The notes beneath the pieces are model-generated. The model was given only the letters and a program-made list of their open reading frames with translations. It made no database searches and was not told the DNA's origin. Source: a virus. From it: a stretch of DNA of 23,841 nucleotides. Positions 13,924-22,349 of this stretch are shown here, piece after piece (within the stretch, counting starts at the first letter, position 1; each line of letters begins with the position of its first letter). The position numbers were made by a program, and so were the translations under genes. The stretch is taken from positions 1-23,841 of the IMG/VR virus record IMGVR_UViG_3300007521_000009, one strand, 5' to 3'.

Positions 13924-14292
13924 ATGGCATCACCGCAGAAGATTCTGGACCTCGACTCACAGCTCGGGTTCGACCTCACTCCCGCCCCCACCAAGACCGT
14001 GCGCCTCCTCGGGGCGGAGTGGACGATCGTGTGTGACATCAACTCGTTCGCCGTTTCCGACATTATGTCTGGCGATTCCGGCGGCATCGCTCGGTTCATC
14101 CGCGGGATCATCGTCCCAGAGGAATCGGTCGCGTTCGCTGAGGCGCTCTCGAAAGTGCCGAACCTTGATGGTGAGAAGTTGGGCAAGTTGCTCGAAGCGC
14201 TGATCGACGCTGCGAGCACGCCTGTTCCGCCACCGCCCGTCCGGCGCACTCCCATCAGCCCAAAGCCTCCGCGCAAGACCGCGGCGCGCTGA
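13924..14292 (+). CDS. Tail assembly chaperone
   Basis: The gene encodes 122 residues. The ATG at 13924 is chosen because the -10 box ends 7 bases before it; an in-frame ATG at 13915 lies inside that box. The sequence has the compact strand-helix form of gpG-like tail chaperones: VRLLGAEWTIVCDINSFAV, then ARFIRGIIVPEESVAFAEAL near residues 55-74, then a helix with GEKLGKLLEALIDAAS. A basic Pro-rich tail ends it (PVPPPPVRRTPISPKPPRK). Such proteins keep the tape measure protein soluble during tail assembly and nearly always precede it, as here. Many make a longer second form by -1 frameshift; a CCCAAAG site is present at 14259-14265, but the shifted frame closes after only 19 codons. Confidence 0.75.
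   Translation: MASPQKILDLDSQLGFDLTPAPTKTVRLLGAEWTIVCDINSFAVSDIMSGDSGGIARFIRGIIVPEESVAFAEALSKVPNLDGEKLGKLLEALIDAASTPVPPPPVRRTPISPKPPRKTAAR
14259..14265 (+). promoter_or_regulatory. Possible -1 ribosomal frameshift site
   Basis: C-CCA-AAG is a canonical X-XXY-YYZ heptamer in the correct phase of the chaperone frame. A 5-bp CGCGC/GCGCG stem (14270-14274 with 14284-14288) starts 4 bases later. A shift would replace the last 8 residues with 19 others, ending at TAG 14322-14324, for a 133-residue product. This is much shorter than the usual second chaperone domain. Confidence 0.35.
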
Positions 14293-14332
14293 CCCTTTCG
14301 GCGCGAAGCCTCAACCAGCCCTAGTCGTCGGC

Positions 14333-14344
14333 TAGTCTTCAGCC
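14333..14344 (+). promoter_or_regulatory. Leaderless -10 box at the tape measure start
   Basis: TAGTCT at 14333-14338 ends 6 bases before the GTG at 14345. No clear -35 box lies at the right distance (CTCAAC at 14310-14315 is poor). The box sits partly within the inverted repeat CGGCT-agtcttc-AGCCG (14329-14345). There is no ribosome binding site, so translation either starts on a leaderless transcript or is coupled over 52 bases to the gene before. Confidence 0.4.
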
Positions 14345-17300
14345 GTGGCTGGGTTCACCGCAAATTCTGACGGCACTGTTTTCATCGGCGCTCAGCTCGA
14401 CGCGGACTCAGTCGACGCCATCGCGAAGGTTATTGAGGCGGCCTGCTCTCGTGGCGTCACGCAGGGGTTCGCCGAATTCAAGAAGATTTTCAACAGTTCG
14501 GCTACCGCCGATGGAGTGAAGAAGATTCAAGACGCGGTGAATGCTGCTGGCAAGAGCGCCGTACAGGCTGGCAATGGGGCCAAGGTCTTCTCGAAGAATC
14601 TGAATGCCGCCTCGCAGGAGGCGTACAATCTCAGCGAGGCGCTTGAGCGGATCGGGCAGCTTGAAAAGGCGATCGCCGCCGCCCAATACCGCGCCCGCTC
14701 CACGGAGCGCCAGGGGGCAATCACTGATCGGGAGCGCTTCTCGCGTGACGCCCAGCGCCGCATCGAGACCCTGAAGGGCGAGAACTCCCGCGCCGCGTCG
14801 GGTGCCCAGGGGGCCGCCCAGCAGCAGGTGGTTGCAGCTCGGTACGCGGGCAAGCAGCGGGTACTGATCGTGCAGGAAGTCTTGCGCACTATTGGGCGGT
14901 TGGAGAAGGCGCTCGGGGCGACCATAGCTGGGATCGCCCGCACCGCGACCAGCGCGATCTCAAAGTCGTTCAGCGGGCTCACCTCAACCCTGAGCAAGTT
15001 TGGTAGCTCTCTGCGCCGTACCGACTCAGGGTTCAATCAGACGCTGCCTCGCGAGTTGCGCACGCGCGAGACGTTGATCCGGTCGTCATTCTCGCGCCAG
15101 GAGAAGGAACTCCGGTCGTCAACTATCCGTCAGCAGCGCATCACCCAGCAGGCGCGCACCGCCACGTCGACGGGTGTGCTTGGCGCGGTCACGGGGCGGG
15201 GCATTGGTGGTGGTATTGCGGCACTCGGGCTTGGGGTCGGGATATTCAGCCAGCTCACTGGCGGGTATGCCGACGCCGTCAACTTCAACGAGCAGGTCAA
15301 CAAGAACAAGGTGGTCTTCGGACAGTTCGCCGACGCCGTGTTTGATTTCGTCAGAAATGCCCCGAGCGATTTGGGAGCCACAAAGGCCGCCGTACTTGAA
15401 GCCACCGGCACCTTTGGCAACCTGTTTCGCGCCATCGGGATCGACGAGGGCCAGTCCACGATGCTGTCGGTGTCGCTGACGAAGATCGCCACCGACATCA
15501 GCTCGTTCAACAACGTCGATATCGGCGACGTATTCACGAACCTGCGCGCCGGTCTTGTCGGTGAGGCTGAGCCACTCCGCAAGTTCGGCATCGACGTCTC
15601 TGACGCTCGCCTGCGTCATGAAGCGTTCCTGCTTGGGATTTCCGATGGCAAGAGCGTGCTCACCGCTGGCCAGAAAGCGCAAGCCGCGTACGCTGCGATC
15701 GTCAAAGATTCCGCTCTCGCCGAGGGCGACTTCACCCGCACCGCCAACGAAGGGGCCAACGCCGCCCGCCGACGGGAGGCGGCCATCAGGCAGTTGTTCT
15801 CGACGATTGCTGGCAAGCTGAAGCCGGTCCTCACCGCATTGAACGTGGGTTTGATCGGCACCGCCGCCGCCATTGCGAATTTCGTCGATGGGAGTGTTGG
15901 GCCGGGGCTTCTCATTGTCCGTGATGGGCTCATTGGGGTCGCCGTTGGGTTGGGCGCGGTGCTTGCCGCGAAGGGGGCGGTGGAGGTCATCAAGCTGCTG
16001 GCCGTCGCGGCTCAGCTCGCCCTCTCGCCGATGGGTCTTCTGCTTGTCGGCGTGGCGACCGTGGGTGCAGCGTTCAATGTCCTGCGCACCCGCTCTGCCG
16101 ACTTCCGCGAGGCCATCTCCCTTCTGGGGCGCTACCTCGTCACACAGGGCAGCCGCATCTGGGATGGCATCATCACCGCCGTCCATACCGTCATCGACGC
16201 GTTCGCGCGGACCGAGGAGGCGGTTAGCGGCACAGCCGACCGCATAGAGCGAGAGGTCAAGCCTGCCTCTCGGTTCTTCCGCGACCTCGGCGACACCATC
16301 AAGCGTGCCCTGTTCACGGCCACCTCTTTCATCGTTGAGAAGGTGATCCCAGCCCTTGCTGAGTTCGCGATCTTCGTAGGCCGCAACTTCGTCCCAGCCG
16401 TCTCTGTCGCCGTTGGCGTGGTGTTGGGGCTCGTTGACCGGGTTGTCGATATTGCCAAAGGCATTTACACCTACGTTCGTCCGGGGCTCCAGACTGCCAT
16501 CGACGGTTTCCACGAACTAGCGAACGCCATCGGTGCGGCATTCAGTGGTGATTTCTCGGGCCTTGAGAAGCAGAAGACGAAGCTACTCATCGCCCTCACC
16601 GCCGGGGTGACGGGCCTGGCGATCGGCGGCCCCATACTCGGGGCTGTGGCCGCCGCGGCGGTGCTGGTTGGCCCCGCCATCGGCAAGGCGCTCCAGCCGA
16701 TCGGGCGGCGGGTTGCGGAGTTCTTCACTGAGCTGTTCTCCGGCCCGAACATCAAGCGGTACATCTCCGGTGTTCTCGACTTCGTGGAAGCGGTTGGCCG
16801 CACTATCGGCACAATCGTGTCCAGCCCGTTGTTCTTGAAGGCCGTCGCCGCCATCGCTGCCGCTGCCGTGGTGATCGGCTTCCGCTTCGTCAAGGGCTTC
16901 ATTGAGGGCGTCGCATCCAACCTCCCCTCCTTCGGCGACGTCCTTCAGGCTGGGCTGGGGCTCATCTTCGACAACCTCGGGGTGGTCCTTGGGATCGCCC
17001 TCGCTGCGGCTATCTTCGGTCCACGCCTGCTGGGGCTGTTCCGTACTGGCGGGGCTACTGCGGGGACGTCGTTCGCGTCGGGGCTGCGCGGCGCAGCATC
17101 CGTCGGCTCCATCAAGGCTTTCTTCGGTGGGCCTGCCGGGTTTGTGTCACTGGCGAAGACCAACGGGCAGGACGCCGCCAAGGCCATGTTCCGCGAGTTC
17201 AATCGCAACAACAACCTGTTGCGCACCGCTGGCCTCACCCCGATTTCCAAGCAAGGGTTCTTTCTCCCGGCGTCCAAGGTCGAGGAATCGCGCGCCGCCG

Positions 17301-20300
17301 TCGCGAAGCTGAAGACCTCGCTCGGCGAGGCAGGTACGAGGGCGCTTGAGCTGCGCAACCGGATGGGCGAAACGATGGCCCTCATCAAGGGCAGCCCTGG
17401 TGTAGTCCGTGGCATCGGCGTCAACTTCGCCCACGCCACGGCGACCGGGGCTACTGGTTTGACTCGGCTGAAGGACACCTTTAGCTTGGTCATGAGGGAC
17501 ATCCGCCAACTGGCGTCCGAGAACGGGCTGACGGCGGGCCGCACGTTGGTCAACGGGCTACGGACAGGCGCTGAAGCGGGGCTGGCTGTACTGGGTGGAT
17601 TCATGGCTGGTCGCGCCGAGGGCGCTGCTGGCGGAAGTGGGCTACTAAGCGCCGCTACCGCCGGGCTGACGGCGGGCCTGATTACCCAGAACCCAGTGAT
17701 TGGCGTCGCCGCCGCGGGAGCCTCCCTGCTAGGCACCGCCTTCGGTAAGGCTGGGGCCGCCGCCAAGGCGCTCAAGGAAGACGTCAAGCGGCTCGCTGCA
17801 TCGTTGAAGGCCGAGTTGAACGATGCCGTCGACAAGGGCGTCATCAGCCTGGAGAAGCTAAATGCTGGCCTTCTCGACATCGGAGACATCGCTGGATTCG
17901 ACAGTCTGAAGTCGGGGTTCCGAGACGCGCTTGGTGGCGACGGCGTGAAGGTGCTGAACGACTTCGGGCTTTCTTGGTCTAGGGACATCAGGCCGATCCT
18001 CAAGTCGGGGGGCGACGCCGACCAACTGAAGGAGAAGCTGCGCAGCGCGTTCTTGGATGCCGCGAGTTCGTCAGGCGAGTTCACCGCCCGCTTCGGCACC
18101 AACGCTTCCAAGATTCAAGACTTGGTCGCCGGGCTGCTTGAGCCTGGTGGCGGAGCGAGCTTCGACGACTTGCTCGACCAGAATATTGACACGAGGTTCT
18201 TCCAACCCCTCTTGGACCAGGAGGAGTTCATCAAGGGCGTCATCGACACTGCCAATGATCTGAACACCGCAGCCAACAACGCAGCCAACGCATTGGACGG
18301 GATCAACGACGCTTCGTTGTTCTTCTCCGACGCCCCACCCCCGAAGGGCTGGATCGAGTTCATCTCCAGTCTGGGCAAGGCCCCCACTGGCGGGGGGTTC
18401 GTGGGCCGGATGAAAGATGCCGCCGACTCATTTACGCCAGCCTTGAAGAATCACGCCACCGCCCTCGAAGAAGCGACGCGCGAGGTCGACGTGTACGCCT
18501 CTCGGTTGGTGGCCGCCAAGGGCGCGTCTGATTCATTGTTCAACATCCCCAACGACACCTCACTTCAGGAGACGATCGACAAGGCGATGATCGCCGTCGA
18601 CGGGTTGGGGCCGCGCGTCGCCGACGCCTTGAAGAACGGCGGGGTGTCGGCTGACGCTCAGGTGCGCGAAATCATCCGCGGGATGGGCGACAACATCTCC
18701 TCTGTCCTCAAGCAAGGCATCGACGAGGGGATGATCGTCGATGCAGCGACGGCTCGGTCCCACACCCAGTCCATCTTCGACGCCGCCGTGGCTGGCATCC
18801 CGAAAGACTCACAGGCGTACGCCGACGCTGCCGCTGCGTACGAGGCGGCCATCGAGGGTGTTGAGCCCAATCTGAAAGAGATCAACGCAGCCGATGCCGC
18901 GCTGAGTGTGCAGACCCAAATCGAGGCGTACCTCAAAGCCAATCCGCTTGCCACGACGGTCGAGGCGACGGTCGCGGTCAGCAACAAGAACAAGATCATC
19001 GACCTGCGAGGCGACTCCGCTGGTCGTCAGGCCCTTGCGAGCGGGAAGGCCCCCAAGGTCGACATCCCTTCCTCCTCAAAGACGCAGGGTGAATGGTGGA
19101 GGTTTGGTTCCGACATCGCCACGGGGGCGGCGAGGGGCGTCACCGCCAACACCTACAAGCCGGTGACGGCGGCCGTGATTATGGCGTCGAAAATGGCCAT
19201 CGCTGCGCGCAAACAGTCGGGCATCTCGTCGCCGTCGAAGGTGTTCAGGCAGATCGGCGTGTTCATGGGCGAGGGTCTCGCCGTCGGCCTCCAAAGCACG
19301 GCCGCCTTGGTGTCGGGCGCTGCCACTCGCCTCGTCGACCGCGTCGTCGCTGCGGCTCGCTCCGCTGGTTCTGGTGCGGCTGACGCGTTGAAGGGTGTCG
19401 GGTCGGACATCTTCGCTGGGATGGTTGGGTCGGGCGCTGAACTCAACACCGGCAACTCGTTGCTGCAAGCCCGCGGCGCGCTCACCACAGCATTCAGCAG
19501 CCTGCGCGACTCACTGTCGGGTGAGGGGGCGACGACAACGCTGGACATCAACGACGCCCTCGGCGTGGCGAACATCCAACAGTTGACCGGCGCGTTCGAC
19601 GCGATCGCTGAGTTCGGCCAGGTGATGCTTAGCCAGGGCGTCGACGCGTCAACGGTCGCCATCCAGCTCCAACAACAGGTGGACGTACTCACCCAGCTTG
19701 CTGTGTCGATGGGTTTCGATCAGGCCGGTGTCGCGGGCCTGGCTGATTCGCTCGGCCTTTCGGGCGCTGCGCTCGGGCAGTTCGTCTCCACTGCCGCCGA
19801 CGCCGCAGCGCAGATCAGGCAGATCGCCGCCGACCTGGCAGCCACCGACTTGTATCAGAAGTCGTTCGGCTCTCAGGCGACCGGCCCCAACGGCAACGCA
19901 GGCGCTCTTGCTTCAGCGCAGGCCGGGGTGACGACCGCCGTGCAGTCGGTGTTGTCCAACTTCGACACGCAGATCGGCCAAGTGTTCACACTCGGCGCGT
20001 CTGATTACTCGAAGCTGAACGCTGCCGATAAGGCACTCTTCGATGAGATCAAGGCTGGCAAGGCGCTCTCAACTGACACGACGACGGTGCTCGGTTCGGC
20101 GAACCTGACGACGCTGACCGGCGCGTTCGACGCGATCGCGAACCTCGGCCAAGTGATGATCAGCCAGGGTTCCTCTGCCGCTGACGTGGCGGCCGAACTG
20201 AAGAAGCAGACAGCGGCAGCTACAGCGAAGGCCACTGCCCTCGGCTTCAGCGTCAGCACTGTTGCTGGTGTCGCTGCTGGGCTCGGACTGTCGAACGTGG

Positions 20301-20665
20301 CAATCGACGGCTACGTCACTGGTGCCGCTGCCGCCGCCGCTGCTGCCGCCGCTCCGGCCCCCGGCGCTGCCGCCGCCACGGCGGCCGTGTACGCACTGCC
20401 CCCAGCCGCCATTCCCGTGTACCATCCGCCTGTCGCGCCTGCCGCCGCCGCTCCGTCCGGCCCGTTCACCCCGTCCACCGCCGCTGAAGACGCTGCGTCA
20501 GCGGCAGCGAACGCAGCCTTCGTCGCCCAGTTGATCAACTCTGGGATGCTCACGACGAGCGGGGGCTCTGGCTTGTCGGGCGGCCCTGACCCGCAGGCGT
20601 TCATCAACGCTGTCGGCCCAGGGTTGGCTAAGGTGATTCAGCAAGCGATACGGGCAGGTGGGTGA
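14345..20665 (+). CDS. Tail tape measure protein
   Basis: The 2106-residue protein is by far the largest in the window. It sets tail length and sits in the tube lumen before ejection. Helical coiled-coil-prone sequence fills residues 1-290; a TP901-type tape measure core lies about 300-510 (NFNEQVNKNKVVFGQFADAV, then a LRAGLVGEAEPLRKFGID segment). Hydrophobic helices occur near 520-590, 750-780, 830-850 and 870-900, as expected for a protein that may enter the host membrane. A SGISSPSKVFRQIG motif near 1624 is common in tape measures. The C-terminal 380 residues contain a duplicated module and an Ala/Pro linker. By the usual scaling of about 1.5 angstrom per residue, a tail of roughly 300 nm is expected (inference). 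No lytic domain is visible. Start is GTG. Confidence 0.92.
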   Translation: MAGFTANSDGTVFIGAQLDADSVDAIAKVIEAACSRGVTQGFAEFKKIFNSSATADGVKKIQDAVNAAGKSAVQAGNGAKVFSKNLNAASQEAYNLSEALERIGQLEKAIAAAQYRARSTERQGAITDRERFSRDAQRRIETLKGENSRAASGAQGAAQQQVVAARYAGKQRVLIVQEVLRTIGRLEKALGATIAGIARTATSAISKSFSGLTSTLSKFGSSLRRTDSGFNQTLPRELRTRETLIRSSFSRQEKELRSSTIRQQRITQQARTATSTGVLGAVTGRGIGGGIAALGLGVGIFSQLTGGYADAVNFNEQVNKNKVVFGQFADAVFDFVRNAPSDLGATKAAVLEATGTFGNLFRAIGIDEGQSTMLSVSLTKIATDISSFNNVDIGDVFTNLRAGLVGEAEPLRKFGIDVSDARLRHEAFLLGISDGKSVLTAGQKAQAAYAAIVKDSALAEGDFTRTANEGANAARRREAAIRQLFSTIAGKLKPVLTALNVGLIGTAAAIANFVDGSVGPGLLIVRDGLIGVAVGLGAVLAAKGAVEVIKLLAVAAQLALSPMGLLLVGVATVGAAFNVLRTRSADFREAISLLGRYLVTQGSRIWDGIITAVHTVIDAFARTEEAVSGTADRIEREVKPASRFFRDLGDTIKRALFTATSFIVEKVIPALAEFAIFVGRNFVPAVSVAVGVVLGLVDRVVDIAKGIYTYVRPGLQTAIDGFHELANAIGAAFSGDFSGLEKQKTKLLIALTAGVTGLAIGGPILGAVAAAAVLVGPAIGKALQPIGRRVAEFFTELFSGPNIKRYISGVLDFVEAVGRTIGTIVSSPLFLKAVAAIAAAAVVIGFRFVKGFIEGVASNLPSFGDVLQAGLGLIFDNLGVVLGIALAAAIFGPRLLGLFRTGGATAGTSFASGLRGAASVGSIKAFFGGPAGFVSLAKTNGQDAAKAMFREFNRNNNLLRTAGLTPISKQGFFLPASKVEESRAAVAKLKTSLGEAGTRALELRNRMGETMALIKGSPGVVRGIGVNFAHATATGATGLTRLKDTFSLVMRDIRQLASENGLTAGRTLVNGLRTGAEAGLAVLGGFMAGRAEGAAGGSGLLSAATAGLTAGLITQNPVIGVAAAGASLLGTAFGKAGAAAKALKEDVKRLAASLKAELNDAVDKGVISLEKLNAGLLDIGDIAGFDSLKSGFRDALGGDGVKVLNDFGLSWSRDIRPILKSGGDADQLKEKLRSAFLDAASSSGEFTARFGTNASKIQDLVAGLLEPGGGASFDDLLDQNIDTRFFQPLLDQEEFIKGVIDTANDLNTAANNAANALDGINDASLFFSDAPPPKGWIEFISSLGKAPTGGGFVGRMKDAADSFTPALKNHATALEEATREVDVYASRLVAAKGASDSLFNIPNDTSLQETIDKAMIAVDGLGPRVADALKNGGVSADAQVREIIRGMGDNISSVLKQGIDEGMIVDAATARSHTQSIFDAAVAGIPKDSQAYADAAAAYEAAIEGVEPNLKEINAADAALSVQTQIEAYLKANPLATTVEATVAVSNKNKIIDLRGDSAGRQALASGKAPKVDIPSSSKTQGEWWRFGSDIATGAARGVTANTYKPVTAAVIMASKMAIAARKQSGISSPSKVFRQIGVFMGEGLAVGLQSTAALVSGAATRLVDRVVAAARSAGSGAADALKGVGSDIFAGMVGSGAELNTGNSLLQARGALTTAFSSLRDSLSGEGATTTLDINDALGVANIQQLTGAFDAIAEFGQVMLSQGVDASTVAIQLQQQVDVLTQLAVSMGFDQAGVAGLADSLGLSGAALGQFVSTAADAAAQIRQIAADLAATDLYQKSFGSQATGPNGNAGALASAQAGVTTAVQSVLSNFDTQIGQVFTLGASDYSKLNAADKALFDEIKAGKALSTDTTTVLGSANLTTLTGAFDAIANLGQVMISQGSSAADVAAELKKQTAAATAKATALGFSVSTVAGVAAGLGLSNVAIDGYVTGAAAAAAAAAAPAPGAAAATAAVYALPPAAIPVYHPPVAPAAAAPSGPFTPSTAAEDAASAAANAAFVAQLINSGMLTTSGGSGLSGGPDPQAFINAVGPGLAKVIQQAIRAGG
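19584..20139 (+). repeat. Internal duplication near the tape measure C-terminus
   Basis: An identical 25-base run, starting tgaccggcgcgttcgacgcg, occurs at 19584-19608 and 20115-20139, in the same frame and 531 bases (177 codons) apart. Similarity extends well around it in the protein (LTGAFDAIAEFGQVMLSQG versus LTGAFDAIANLGQVMISQG, and GVAGLADSLGLS versus TVAGVAAGLGLS), so a module of about 90 residues is duplicated. Confidence 0.85.
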
Positions 20666-21051
20666 CGGTGGCTGAAATAGATTTCACACGGGTGTGGTTC
20701 CATCTGGCGTCTGATTTGTCGGACAGCCTGGAGCTAGACCTCGCCTCGAACGGCTGGAACTCGCCGCTTGTCGGGCAAGGGCAGGCCCGCGGCTTGGCGG
20801 CAGGGCGCACCGTGTGGGTCTCGCGCCCCGGCACCACTCGAATGGCGACCATTGCTGTGATTCTCACCGACCGCGATCAGGTGTCCTGGCTGGAGGGGAA
20901 GGTCAACCGCCAGGTGTTGATCCGCTCCCCGCGTGGCCAGCGGCTGTGGGGGTCGTATGCGCAGGTCGAGGTGGCCGAACCGAACGGTCGCACGTACGCC
21001 GTGGTCTCGACGCTGTCGGTGTCCGAGGTGTCGCATAGTGAGATCGTCTGA
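20662..21051 (+). CDS. Minor tail protein, distal-tail-like
   Basis: The gene encodes 129 residues. GTG at 20662 overlaps the tape measure stop (GTGA), so the two genes are translationally coupled. The sequence is beta-rich (VWFHLASDLSDSLELDLAS, AGRTVWVSRPGTT, ATIAVILTDRD, RTYAVVSTLSVSEV) with regular strand spacing. Position immediately after the tape measure is that of distal tail proteins, which form the ring linking tube to tip. It is shorter than the usual two-domain distal tail protein, so it may correspond to only the N-terminal ring domain. Function is inferred from position and composition. The next ATG overlaps its stop by one base. Confidence 0.55.
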   Translation: MTVAEIDFTRVWFHLASDLSDSLELDLASNGWNSPLVGQGQARGLAAGRTVWVSRPGTTRMATIAVILTDRDQVSWLEGKVNRQVLIRSPRGQRLWGSYAQVEVAEPNGRTYAVVSTLSVSEVSHSEIV

Positions 21052-22136
21052 TGAGCGTCATCACACTGATCCAGTCCCCCGTCACTGAGGTTTCTGCTGG
21101 CCTCGACCTGCTGACGTCGGGCAACGTGTTCGTCGAAGACATCTCCGCCGACCTCCAAGTTGATGGCTCATCGGTGACGCGCAATATGAGCAACAAGATT
21201 CACGGCACCTGTGATCTGTCGATGCAACGTCAACTGGCGTGGGGAAAAGACAGGGTGCGCCCGTGGGTGGAGATATCCGCTGACGGCGAGACGACGACGC
21301 GCTGGAACCTTGGGGTGTACGCGATGACCACCCCAACCCGTGAGGCTGGCGAAACTCCGGCCACCTGGAGGGTTCAGGGTTACGACCTGTTGACGGTGTT
21401 TGATTCCCCGTACGGGTCCACCTATTCCGCTGCGGCCGGGTCGGTGCCGTTGACGTTGATCGCTGCAATTCTGACGGCAGCCGGGGAAACGAACGCCATC
21501 AGTCAGGCTGCGATCGCCACGACCCTCCCGGCGGCGATGACCTGGCCGATCGACCAGGACAACACGACGTTGAAGATCATCAACGACCTATTGGAGCGCA
21601 TTGGGTATGGGCCGTTGTGGTGCGACCGCGAGGGAAGGTTTCGCTCCGACCCGATTGTGGTGCTGTCGACGAAGGCCCCAATGTGGGCATACGACGCTGA
21701 TGCCGGGTACACCACCACTGTCGGCGAGAGCCGCACCGCCTCCGCTGACTTCTTCTCCACCCCCAACCGCTGGGTGTTCATTCGCGACGACGCTGGGGAG
21801 GCCATCGGCGCTGAAGGTTCCGGCATCTACACGGTGTCCAACGCCGCTTACGGCCCGACGTCGATCGCTGGTCGTGGCCGGACGATCAACAAGGTGGAGC
21901 GCTTGCAGGCCGCCTCGCAGGCAGCGCTGGTCGCGCAGGGCGACAAGATCGTCGCAGCCGACATCCGCGTCGCGGCCTCCGTTGACCTATCCACCCAGAC
22001 CAACCCCGAGCACTGGCATGATGATGTGGTGACATACGTGGACGCTCAGCTCGGGGCGAGCGGGAATTGGGCTGTCGCTGAGTGGCGGCTCGACCTTGGC
22101 GGCGCGCTGGAGACAATCAAGCTGGAGTCGATATGA
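21051..22136 (+). CDS. Minor tail protein, tail-hub-like
   Basis: The gene encodes 361 residues and starts in a TGATG overlap. The N-terminal 120 residues look like a beta-sandwich hub domain (VEDISADLQVDGSSVTRNMS, then a DRVRPWVEISADGETTTRWN segment near 67-86, then LGVYAMTTPT). A helical segment with TTLKIINDLLERIGYGPLWC near 168-187 follows; it is characteristic of gp27/Tal-type hub proteins and resembles many actinobacteriophage second minor tail proteins. The C-terminal third is beta-rich again with INKVERLQAASQAALVAQGD. It would form the tail-tip hub on which fibres and the spike assemble. No peptidase motif is evident. Confidence 0.65.
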   Translation: MSVITLIQSPVTEVSAGLDLLTSGNVFVEDISADLQVDGSSVTRNMSNKIHGTCDLSMQRQLAWGKDRVRPWVEISADGETTTRWNLGVYAMTTPTREAGETPATWRVQGYDLLTVFDSPYGSTYSAAAGSVPLTLIAAILTAAGETNAISQAAIATTLPAAMTWPIDQDNTTLKIINDLLERIGYGPLWCDREGRFRSDPIVVLSTKAPMWAYDADAGYTTTVGESRTASADFFSTPNRWVFIRDDAGEAIGAEGSGIYTVSNAAYGPTSIAGRGRTINKVERLQAASQAALVAQGDKIVAADIRVAASVDLSTQTNPEHWHDDVVTYVDAQLGASGNWAVAEWRLDLGGALETIKLESI

Positions 22137-22336
22137 CCGTCCCTTTGTCGAAGATTGGACTGACTTGGGGGTCGGTGACGCAGGTGACCCCGTTGCAGGT
22201 TCGGATCAACGGCGACACAGGCGACACCCCGATCGCCCTCATGGATTCGGGGATGACGTTCTCGGTTTCCGACAAGGTCGGCTTGGTGTTGCTCGGCTCG
22301 CAGTGGGCTGTCTTCATGAAGGTTGTAGCAACATGA
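22133..22336 (+). CDS. Small tail-tip protein, OB-fold-like
   Basis: The gene encodes 67 residues from an ATG that overlaps the upstream stop (ATGA); a frame opening at 22082 would overlap the hub gene by 55 bases and is less likely. The whole protein is a run of short strands (LTWGSVTQVTPLQVRINGD, TPIALMDSGMTFSVSDKVGL, LLGSQWAVFMKV), which suits a single small beta-barrel of the kind found at the bases of tail spikes. I do not recognise a named family. Placement between the hub and the fibre suggests a connecting or spike-base part. Confidence 0.55.
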   Translation: MTVPLSKIGLTWGSVTQVTPLQVRINGDTGDTPIALMDSGMTFSVSDKVGLVLLGSQWAVFMKVVAT

Positions 22337-22342
22337 GGGAGG
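22335..22342 (+). promoter_or_regulatory. Ribosome binding site of the fibre gene
   Basis: GAGGGAGG lies 7 bases before the ATG at 22350 and overlaps the stop codon of the small tail-tip gene. It fixes the start of the fibre gene. Confidence 0.75.
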
Positions 22343-22349
22343 CGACCTA

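Noticed and set aside
15119-18111. Long minus-strand open frames opposite the tape measure gene
   Set aside because: They are antisense shadows caused by third-position GC bias and have no start signals or recognisable domains.
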